Positions 25,237 through 31,699 of a stretch of DNA of 34,529 nt are shown here, in pieces (the first letter of the stretch is position 1; each line of letters opens with the position of its first letter). This stretch comes from an uncultured Opitutales bacterium. GTDB taxonomy: Bacteria; Verrucomicrobiota; Verrucomicrobiia; Opitutales; UBA953. Both the position numbers and the translations under genes were made by a program. The DNA is taken from NCBI GenBank assembly GCA_934675585.1, contig CAKUQY010000021.1, positions 1-34,529 of the forward strand, in the 5' to 3' direction. A model generated the notes under the pieces. It had not been told where the DNA came from. It ran no database searches and was given only the letters and a program-made list of their open reading frames with translations.

Positions 25237-26856
25237 TTAGAGCGGCATGTTGCCGTGTTTTTTTGGTGGACGCGTGCCGCGTTTGTTGAGCGTGTTGCGA
25301 AGTGCAAGCGCGAGCACTGAACGCGTTTTTGCAGGTTCGATCACGTCATCGACAATACCTTGAGCGGCTGCGCGATAAGGCGACGCGAATTGTGCTGCGT
25401 ATTCTTTTGCGTGAGCTGCTTTGCATTCTGCCGAAGCCGCTGCGCCAATTTTTGTAGCTTCTTCTTCAGATTTGCCTGCTGCGAGCGCTTCAGCTTTAGC
25501 TTTTTCGCCAGCGCTAATAATATCTTTTTTAAAGACGATGTTAGCCGCGCCATCTGGACCCATCACGGCGATTTCAGCCATTGGCCAAGCATAAACCGCG
25601 TCCGCGCCCAAGTGTTTTGAGCACATTGCGATGTAAGCGCCTCCGTAAGCTTTGCGCAAAATTAATGTAATTTTTGGAACCGTTGTCGCCGAATATGCGT
25701 GCAACATTTTTGCGCCGTGGCGAATAATGCCGCCGCGTTCTTGCGCTTTGCCAGGCATAAAACCAGGAACGTCAACAAGCGTTACTAACGGAATAGAAAA
25801 CGCGTTACAAAAACGAATAAAGCGAGCGCATTTATCTGCCGCGTCAATATCGAGCACGCCCGCTTTTTGCATCGGTTGATTTGCAACCACACCACAAACA
25901 ATGCCTTGCATACGCGCCAAACCAATGACGGCGTTTTTCGCAAAATCTGCCATAATTTCAAGGAACGAATCTTCGTCAAACACGCGCTCAATAATTTTCT
26001 TAATATTAAGTGGCGAGAGCGAATCTTCTGGAATCAATTTTTCGATATCGGGATCTTCAATCATCGTAATATCGGGTTCCAAACAATGTGGTGGATTCGT
26101 CATATTGTTTGAAGGCAAATAGCTCAACAATTTATGAGCGATGCGCAATGCGTCTGCGTCGTCTTCGGCGACAAAATGAATGTTCCCGCTAATTGTTGCG
26201 TGCGCAGCTGCGCCACCCACTTCGTCCATCGTGCAATTTTCACCGGTAACGGCTTTAATCACTTCCGGACCCGTGATGAACATTTGCGCGTTCGATTTTT
26301 TCATAATGATAAAATCGGTCAACGCTGGCGAATAAGCCGCCCCGCCCGCGCAAGGTCCTGCAATAATTGAAATTTGTGGAATTACGCCGCTTGCTTGCAC
26401 ATTGCGATAAAAAATGTCGCCAAAACCTTTCAACGCCATTTCGCCTTCTGGAATACGTGCGCCTCCCGAATCGTTAATGCCGATAATTGGCATACCGTTC
26501 GCGAGTGCGTATTCTTGCAAGTGGGCGATTTTTTGCGCGTGAGCGTGTCCAAGCGAACCGCCCTGCACCGTAAAATCTTGTGCAAAAATCGCAACTGGGC
26601 GACCATCAATTTGGCCAATACCCGTTACGACACCGTCGCAAGGCAAATCTTTGCCGTCCATGCCAAAATCGCGACATTGATGTTTGACATGCATGCCAAG
26701 TTCCATAAACGTGCCGGGTTCAATCAATCCTTTAATGCGTTCCCGCGCGGACATCAAACCCTTGGCTTTGCGTGCTGCGAGTTTTTCTGCGCCGCCGCCT
26801 AATTTTGCGGCTTTACAGCGAGCTTTTAAATTTTCGATTGCTTCTTTATTTGACAT
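25237..26856 (-). CDS. Acyl-CoA carboxylase carboxyltransferase subunit (propionyl-CoA carboxylase beta / MmdA type)
   Basis: A 539-residue biotin-dependent carboxyltransferase that moves carboxyl groups between biotin and an acyl-CoA, here probably propionyl- or methylmalonyl-CoA. GGSLGHAHAQKI, INDSGGARIPEG, AGPCAGGAAYSPALTDF, DVPGFMPGKAQE, RKAYGGAYIAM and the end PPKKHGNMPL are all family hallmarks. An insertion of about 20 residues rich in Ala, Lys and Glu (about 440-475, around GEKAKAEALAAGKSEEEATK) lies where relatives are shorter. The ATG at 26856 fits the N-terminus. No biotin carboxylase, biotin carrier or decarboxylase membrane subunit is adjacent, so PccB and MmdA cannot be told apart. 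In a gut fermenter either would act in the succinate-propionate pathway. Only about two motif copies in 1.6 kb. Confidence 0.9.
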   Translation of the reverse strand: MSNKEAIENLKARCKAAKLGGGAEKLAARKAKGLMSARERIKGLIEPGTFMELGMHVKHQCRDFGMDGKDLPCDGVVTGIGQIDGRPVAIFAQDFTVQGGSLGHAHAQKIAHLQEYALANGMPIIGINDSGGARIPEGEMALKGFGDIFYRNVQASGVIPQISIIAGPCAGGAAYSPALTDFIIMKKSNAQMFITGPEVIKAVTGENCTMDEVGGAAAHATISGNIHFVAEDDADALRIAHKLLSYLPSNNMTNPPHCLEPDITMIEDPDIEKLIPEDSLSPLNIKKIIERVFDEDSFLEIMADFAKNAVIGLARMQGIVCGVVANQPMQKAGVLDIDAADKCARFIRFCNAFSIPLVTLVDVPGFMPGKAQERGGIIRHGAKMLHAYSATTVPKITLILRKAYGGAYIAMCSKHLGADAVYAWPMAEIAVMGPDGAANIVFKKDIISAGEKAKAEALAAGKSEEEATKIGAAASAECKAAHAKEYAAQFASPYRAAAQGIVDDVIEPAKTRSVLALALRNTLNKRGTRPPKKHGNMPL

Positions 26857-26893
26857 AAAATTAAAACAATTAAGGGTTAATCTGTTAAGTTTA

Positions 26894-26922
26894 ATTGTAT
26901 CGTTCCCGCAGGTTTTTGTAAA
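26894..26922 (-). promoter_or_regulatory. Promoter of the carboxyltransferase gene
   Basis: On the minus strand TTTACA (26917-26922), 17 bases and TACAAT (26894-26899). A CGGGAACG motif fills most of the spacer. The leader to the ATG at 26856 would be about 30 bases and has no Shine-Dalgarno site. Confidence 0.6.
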
Positions 26923-26942
26923 CAAATAAAAACCACAAAACT

Positions 26943-26985
26943 ATCGCGGGAACGCTTATTTTTTTGACATTCCCGCGATTTTTTA
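26943..26985. terminator. Motif-pair hairpin after the esterase gene
   Basis: ATCGCGGGAA at 26943-26952 and TTCCCGCGAT at 26970-26979 form a 10-base-pair stem with a 17-base loop. A T-run follows on the plus strand; on the minus strand the following run is weaker (TAGTTTTG). Confidence 0.55.
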
Positions 26986-26991
26986 GCGTTT

Positions 26992-27879
26992 TTACTTTGT
27001 TAAATTTAAATACGCTTCGGCAAAACGATGTCCAATTTTAATTTGCGAATTGCCTTCGTAATGCACGCCCATGTTGTCGCCTTTTTTAATTTTTGGCAAG
27101 TCGCGCGTGGGAACGTAAACAAAGATTTTTTTGTTTGCCTCGGCAATTTTTTTGAGTTCCTTCGAGGTAGTCGTTCCTTCAAATTCGGTTTCTTTATCCC
27201 AAAATGTTGCGGGCTCGCCGATGATTGCGACCATTTTTGCAGTCGAAATTTTCAGCCCTTTAATTTTGAGTTTTGCTAAATCATTTTTGAGATTGTTGTA
27301 GAATTTTTTAAAACGCGTTCCCGCCTCGGGCACTTCTTTCCCGCTGTTAGATTCGCCTTGCAAATACAAAAGCGCCGCGACTTCAACACGGTCAAAACCT
27401 TTTTTTTCTAATGCGGCAAACGATTCTTGCGCGGCAGAAATCAAATTATTGTAGCCCAAATAATCGTCCGATCTTGGCGGACAACTATTTTCGTCGCCGG
27501 GTTTAAGCCAATTGCCGTTCCCGCCGCCGTCGCGCGAAGCTTTCAAAATTCCCGTTGTTGCTGGCGGATATTTTTTATTCGCTTTTTTTTGCAACATTTG
27601 ACCAAAGCCGTATTCTGGGCCCATCACGATTTGCGCTTCTTTTTGTGGCTCGATTTTTCCCCATTCGGTCGATTTGGGTCCGCGACAATAACCACCAAAA
27701 TTTTTGTGCCAAAAAAGCATTTTAGGTTCGGGCCTCATTTTTTCCTCGTCGGCAGGATTTCCCTTAATCGCGCCGAGCGAATTCGACTGCCCGCACAAAA
27801 TAAAAACGGTGAAAGTTTTCGCGCTCAGCGTTCCCGCAAATGCCAAAAGAAAAATAAATAAAAATGATAATTTTTTCAT
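26992..27879 (-). CDS. Exported SGNH-type carbohydrate esterase (sialate O-acetylesterase family)
   Basis: A 295-residue secreted esterase. A signal peptide (about 1-22 ending LSAKTF) comes first, then FILCGQSNSLG with the catalytic-serine block, LLYLQGESNSG (block with the glycine-glutamate) and the late GVHYEGNSQIKIGHRF with the catalytic histidine. These are the marks of the SASA domain (CE6/DUF303), whose members remove acetyl groups from sialic acid or xylan. Substrate is unknown; a mucin sialic acid is attractive given the GH109 neighbour. The ATG at 27879 lies eight bases after the stop of the dehydratase gene, so it is likely in the same transcript. A motif in the signal peptide reads A-G-T. 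Confidence 0.8.
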   Translation of the reverse strand: MKKLSFLFIFLLAFAGTLSAKTFTVFILCGQSNSLGAIKGNPADEEKMRPEPKMLFWHKNFGGYCRGPKSTEWGKIEPQKEAQIVMGPEYGFGQMLQKKANKKYPPATTGILKASRDGGGNGNWLKPGDENSCPPRSDDYLGYNNLISAAQESFAALEKKGFDRVEVAALLYLQGESNSGKEVPEAGTRFKKFYNNLKNDLAKLKIKGLKISTAKMVAIIGEPATFWDKETEFEGTTTSKELKKIAEANKKIFVYVPTRDLPKIKKGDNMGVHYEGNSQIKIGHRFAEAYLNLTK

Positions 27880-27886
27880 AAATCTA

Positions 27887-28216
27887 TTATTGAACAAAGC
27901 TGCCTTGTGCGCAAATTTTGTCTTCGTAAACGATTGAGAAATTGAGCGCGGTTTCTGTTTTTTCCATTTTCAAATGTGGCATTTGCCCTGGGCGCACGAG
28001 CGATTTAAATTTCAGCCGCGCGATTTTTGAAAATGTTGCGGGAACGCCCAAATGTTCCTGCGCCAACAACATCACAAAATGCAATTGCGTAACGCCGGGC
28101 AAAACTTTGAATCCTGGGAAATGCCCTTCAAAGCACAAATCATTTTCGCCCAGCAACAAATCGCATTCGAGCGCATTGCCATTCACCACCAAATTTTTAA
28201 CCGTCGGGGAAACCAT
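27887..28216 (-). CDS. Hotdog-fold 3-hydroxyacyl-ACP dehydratase, ApeI/FabZ-like
   Basis: A 109-residue hotdog-fold protein. CFEGHFPGFKVLPGVTQL near residue 29-46 carries the GHFPG...LPGV signature of FabA/FabZ-type dehydratases, including the active-site histidine. At this length it fits the short ApeI family of aryl polyene clusters. Those enzymes remove water from 3-hydroxyacyl chains on acyl carrier protein to form the conjugated double bonds. It follows the fused AMP-ligase gene by three bases, the same gene order as apeG-apeH-apeI in Gram-negative aryl polyene clusters, which supports the call. The carrier proteins, ketosynthases and ketoreductase of a full cluster are not in this window. 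Confidence 0.72.
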   Translation of the reverse strand: MVSPTVKNLVVNGNALECDLLLGENDLCFEGHFPGFKVLPGVTQLHFVMLLAQEHLGVPATFSKIARLKFKSLVRPGQMPHLKMEKTETALNFSIVYEDKICAQGSFVQ

Positions 28217-28219
28217 AAT

Positions 28220-29980
28220 TTAATTAAACAATTTTTCGATGTCTTTCGCGAGAATTTTACTTTGCTCGTTGCGCGGAATCGCGGGAACGTAGCGCCATTT
28301 TTTGGGAACGACCGTCGCGGGAACGATTTTAAGCAATTCATTTTTTAATTCTTGCGTCAAAACTTTTTCGCCTAATTGCGTTCCCGCGTCTGTTTTTACA
28401 ACGACCGCGCCAAGCACCACGCGACCAATTTTATTAGTAATCGTCGTCAAAAAAACTTCTTCCACAAGCGGCGATTTTTGCAAATGTTCTTCCAATTCTG
28501 GCAACGAAACGCGCAAATCTTCCAACTTAATCAAACGATTCATGCGCCCCAGCAAGCGAAACTGATTTTCATTGACCAATTCCACCGCGTCGCCCATCGT
28601 CATTGATTCCATTTTGCAAAGCAATGGCGAACGCACCACGAGCGCGCCGTCATCGTTGCGCGAAATCGAACGCGGTTCCCACGCCGTCCACAAATCTGTT
28701 TTTACCTGCACGCGATGCGCGATCCCGCCCGTTTCTGTTGTGCCGTAAACTTCAACAATTGGAATCTGCGTTCCCGCAAAAATTGCCATCGCCGTTTTTT
28801 TATCGAGCAAACTTGCGCTCGAAAGCACTAAACAATTTTCCGCGGGAACGCCCAATTGCAACGATTGCTCGTCGCGCGCCCAACGCGATAAAAATACCGG
28901 GCTCGAAACAAACCACAACGCATTATCTTTTTTGGCATAAACCGCGAGTTCTTCGGGGAATTCGACAAGTTGCGAAACAATCGTGTTCCCGCGACACAAC
29001 GGCAAAATAAACGCGTAAAGCAAGCCATACAAATGATACGCGCGCACGCTCGCCAAAACGTGATTGGTTTGGATTTGTGGCAAAAATTCATTCAAGCGAC
29101 AAACTTCATCTTCAATATTTCCCCACGAACGCTCGATCATTTTTGGCGTTCCCGTCGAGCCCGAAGAGAAAAAGAAAATCGGCGTCGCGCGGTCAAGCTT
29201 GCTCAAATGTGGCTTAGCGATAAAATCTTGTGGCGGCGTTTCGTAATTCAAAAGCGTTCCCGTGGTTGTGGTCAAAAAAAGTGCGTTCCCGCGCAACGCG
29301 TCTTCGGTGGCAAGTTGCAAATTGTGCGGCAAAATAATTTCCTTTCCCGCGTGCAATGCTGCCAAAAAACCTAACGCAAAAAGCGCGTTGTCTTCGCTGT
29401 GAACGACGACGCGCGATTCGGGACGCGCCCGCAAAAGCATCGCGTAATATGCCACGCATTGACGAAAACGCGCGCACGAAATCGTTTGCTCGCCGCAAAT
29501 AAATGCGTTCCCGCGCGCCGAAAAATTTTCCATCGTCAACAATTGCGAAGGCTTTACAAAACCGCGGGAACGCGCCGCCGCGCGACGCTTGTAAAACATA
29601 CGAAAAAGAGGTTCTCCAAAAAACAATGCTGCCATAAAAACGTAAGAAATTGCGCAATTCCAAGCGAGCCAAATCGTCCACGAATAAAACGAACTCGCCA
29701 AGCTAATTACAAAATTAAAAATAAAAAATGCGACCCAAAGCCAGGTTAATTTTCGGCAATACGGGATCGCATCTTCGTTAAAATCTTTGTCGAGAATGCT
29801 CGCAAATTGTTCAATCAATGTTGGCGGGAACGCCAGCGACCAAGCAAATTGCGCGCCCACAACCGCCGTCACAATCAACGGATAAATTTTAATCAAATGC
29901 GCGTTGCGAAAAATCAGCGTTCCCGCGAGCACCAACGCAAGCGTCGCCAAGAAAAAAATTGTTCGCTTGCGGGAACGCAT
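28220..29980 (-). CDS. Fusion of COG4648-type membrane domain with AMP-binding acyl/aryl-ACP synthetase (ApeG-ApeH-like)
   Basis: A 586-residue protein in two parts. The first (about 1-140) has four hydrophobic segments and the pattern AFPPTLIEQFASILDKDFN, YCRKLTWLWVAFFIFN, ISYVFMAALFFGEPLFR, matching the COG4648 membrane protein next to AMP ligases in aryl polyene clusters. The second is an adenylate-forming ligase: FFFSSGSTGTPK (phosphate-binding A3 loop), VEVYGTTETGGIAHR (A5), GRMNRLIKLEDLRVSLPELE (A8) and the C-terminal lysine in EQSKILAKDI (A10). In known clusters ApeH activates an aromatic acid for the carrier protein. The ATG at 29980 is chosen; a TTG at 30016 is possible. It carries about 16 motif copies, one of the highest counts. 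The fusion is real in the sequence (one open frame); its product is inference. Confidence 0.78.
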   Translation of the reverse strand: MRSRKRTIFFLATLALVLAGTLIFRNAHLIKIYPLIVTAVVGAQFAWSLAFPPTLIEQFASILDKDFNEDAIPYCRKLTWLWVAFFIFNFVISLASSFYSWTIWLAWNCAISYVFMAALFFGEPLFRMFYKRRAAARSRGFVKPSQLLTMENFSARGNAFICGEQTISCARFRQCVAYYAMLLRARPESRVVVHSEDNALFALGFLAALHAGKEIILPHNLQLATEDALRGNALFLTTTTGTLLNYETPPQDFIAKPHLSKLDRATPIFFFSSGSTGTPKMIERSWGNIEDEVCRLNEFLPQIQTNHVLASVRAYHLYGLLYAFILPLCRGNTIVSQLVEFPEELAVYAKKDNALWFVSSPVFLSRWARDEQSLQLGVPAENCLVLSSASLLDKKTAMAIFAGTQIPIVEVYGTTETGGIAHRVQVKTDLWTAWEPRSISRNDDGALVVRSPLLCKMESMTMGDAVELVNENQFRLLGRMNRLIKLEDLRVSLPELEEHLQKSPLVEEVFLTTITNKIGRVVLGAVVVKTDAGTQLGEKVLTQELKNELLKIVPATVVPKKWRYVPAIPRNEQSKILAKDIEKLFN

Positions 29981-30019
29981 TAAACTGACGGGAACGCGAT
30001 TTTTCAAACCGCGCAAAAA

Positions 30020-31174
30020 TTAAAACGCGGTTTTGTAAATTTCGAGAATTTCAGCTTCACTCGTGTCGCGAGGATTGCCACCCGTGCAAACGTCAGCAAA
30101 TGCCAATTTTGCGAGCGCCGGAATATCTTCTTCGCGCACGTCTTTGATTTCGCGCATCTTTTGAGGAATGCCCACGTCTTTTGAAAGTTGGCGCACCGCG
30201 TCAATCGCCGCTTTGCGCGCGTCTTCAATCGACATCGATTCTGTCGCGGGAACGCCCATCGCGCGTGCGATTTCACGATATTTTTCACCCGTTGCCGGCG
30301 CATTGTATTCCATCACAAATGGCAAAAGCACCGCATTCGCGATCCCGTGCGGCGTGTTGTAAAATCCGCCCAACGAGTGCGCCATCGAGTGAACAATGCC
30401 CAAACCGACATTTGAAAAACCCATACCCGCTACATATTGACCGAGTGCCATACCTTCGCGACCTTCTTTGGTATTTTCAACTGCGCCACGAAGCGAACGC
30501 GAAATAATTTCGATCGCTTTCAAATGCAACGCGTCCGTGAGTTCCCACGCGCCTTTGGTGATAAAACCTTCAATTGCGTGCGTGAGCGCGTCCATGCCTG
30601 TCGCCGCCGTTAAACCTTTTGGCATCGACGACATCATTTCAGGATCGATAATCGCGACGAGCGGAATATCGTGCGGATCGACGCAAACGAATTTGCGCTT
30701 TTTTTCTTCGTCGGTGATAACATAATTAATTGTTACCTCGGCTGCCGTTCCCGCCGTGGTTGGGATTGCGATGATGGGAACGCAAGGTTTTTTTGTTGGC
30801 GCTACGCCTTCAAGCGAGACGACGTCCGAAAATTCCGGATTGTTAATAATAATACCAATCGCCTTGGAAGTGTCTGTTGGTGAGCCGCCGCCAATAGCGA
30901 TCAAACAATCTGCGCCCGACGCTTTAAATGCAGCCACGCCTTTTTTGATAATCGCAACAGATGGATTTGCTTTAACTTCGCTAAAAATTTCGTAAGGAAA
31001 ACCTGCGGCATCGAGCAACGATATCACTTTTTGTGCGACTTGAAATTTAATCAAATCGTTATCGGTAACAACGAGCGCTTTTTTGAAGCCACGATTTTTG
31101 ACTTCATCGACAATCGAACTAATCGAGCCCGCGCCAAAATAAGAGGTTTGATTTAAAATCATTCTGTTAGCCAT
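30020..31174 (-). CDS. fucO: Lactaldehyde reductase (1,2-propanediol oxidoreductase), iron-containing alcohol dehydrogenase
   Basis: Reduces L-lactaldehyde from fucose or rhamnose breakdown to 1,2-propanediol with NADH. The 384 residues align along the whole length with E. coli FucO: MANRMILN start, IGGGSPTDTSKAIGI (NAD-binding), IPTTAGTAAEVTINYVITD, KFVCVDPHDIP, and the iron ligands in GMDALTHAIEG (Asp, His), HSMAHSLG and NTPHGIANA (His each). It leads a run of four minus-strand genes; the gap to the next is about 40 bases. The rest of the fucose/rhamnose pathway is not present. About four motif copies, mainly in weakly conserved positions such as GVPATESM. Confidence 0.93.
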   Translation of the reverse strand: MANRMILNQTSYFGAGSISSIVDEVKNRGFKKALVVTDNDLIKFQVAQKVISLLDAAGFPYEIFSEVKANPSVAIIKKGVAAFKASGADCLIAIGGGSPTDTSKAIGIIINNPEFSDVVSLEGVAPTKKPCVPIIAIPTTAGTAAEVTINYVITDEEKKRKFVCVDPHDIPLVAIIDPEMMSSMPKGLTAATGMDALTHAIEGFITKGAWELTDALHLKAIEIISRSLRGAVENTKEGREGMALGQYVAGMGFSNVGLGIVHSMAHSLGGFYNTPHGIANAVLLPFVMEYNAPATGEKYREIARAMGVPATESMSIEDARKAAIDAVRQLSKDVGIPQKMREIKDVREEDIPALAKLAFADVCTGGNPRDTSEAEILEIYKTAF

Positions 31175-31205
31175 ATTTTTTCTTTCGTTAGGGGTTATTG
31201 AAATA

Positions 31206-31275
31206 AAATCCGTAAAATTATTTTGCGGGAACGGGAAAATTAACGTTCCCGCGGGAACGCGCGCTTGCGGGAACG
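31206..31275. repeat. Motif cluster with perfect palindrome before fucO
   Basis: Five motif copies in 70 bases, including the 16-base perfect palindrome CGTTCCCGCGGGAACG at 31244-31259. It lies between the atpC stop (31279) and the fucO start (31174) and may terminate the lysS-atpC transcript; a T-run is weak. Confidence 0.6.
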
Positions 31276-31278
31276 CGT

Positions 31279-31683
31279 TTATTTTTTTGCCAATTTTTGA
31301 GCAATTGCAAAACGCGCAATCGCTTCGAGGCGTTCGATTTCGGCGAGATCGATTTGCTTTTGCTTGCGCGCGGCTTCAAGCGCGGCTTCGGCGCGAGCTT
31401 GCGCATTTTCAACTGCAGAAAAATCAATCGTTTTTTCATCAATTGCGGCTTCAACAAGCACGCTCACCGAATCGGCGATCACGCGCGCATAGCCCTTGTC
31501 CACCACCAAACGCGTCGTTCCCGCGTCCGTTTTGACAACCACTTCGCCGGGAACGATTTCTGCCGTCACGGGAACGTGCATCGGCAGCACTTCGATTTCG
31601 CCCGCAGATGTTGGCAACACCACCGAAACACAATTTTCAGCTTTGTAAACAATGCCTGCGGGAGTTACGATTTCAAAATTCAT
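31279..31683 (-). CDS. atpC: ATP synthase epsilon subunit
   Basis: A 134-residue subunit of the F1 central stalk. LEIVTPAGIVYKAE-type start (FEIVTPAGIVYKAENCVSV), GEIEVLPMHVPVTAEI and GYARVIADSVSVLVEAA are the beta-sandwich domain. RAEAALEAARKQKQIDLAEI is the start of the helical hairpin. The rest of the atp operon is not near: the upstream gene is lysS, 16 bases away and probably co-transcribed, and downstream is fucO. Separation from atpD is unusual. It shares VVVKTDAGT with the unrelated AMP-ligase fusion, encoded around a motif copy. Confidence 0.9.
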   Translation of the reverse strand: MNFEIVTPAGIVYKAENCVSVVLPTSAGEIEVLPMHVPVTAEIVPGEVVVKTDAGTTRLVVDKGYARVIADSVSVLVEAAIDEKTIDFSAVENAQARAEAALEAARKQKQIDLAEIERLEAIARFAIAQKLAKK

Positions 31684-31699
31684 AACTTTTATTAGTTAA

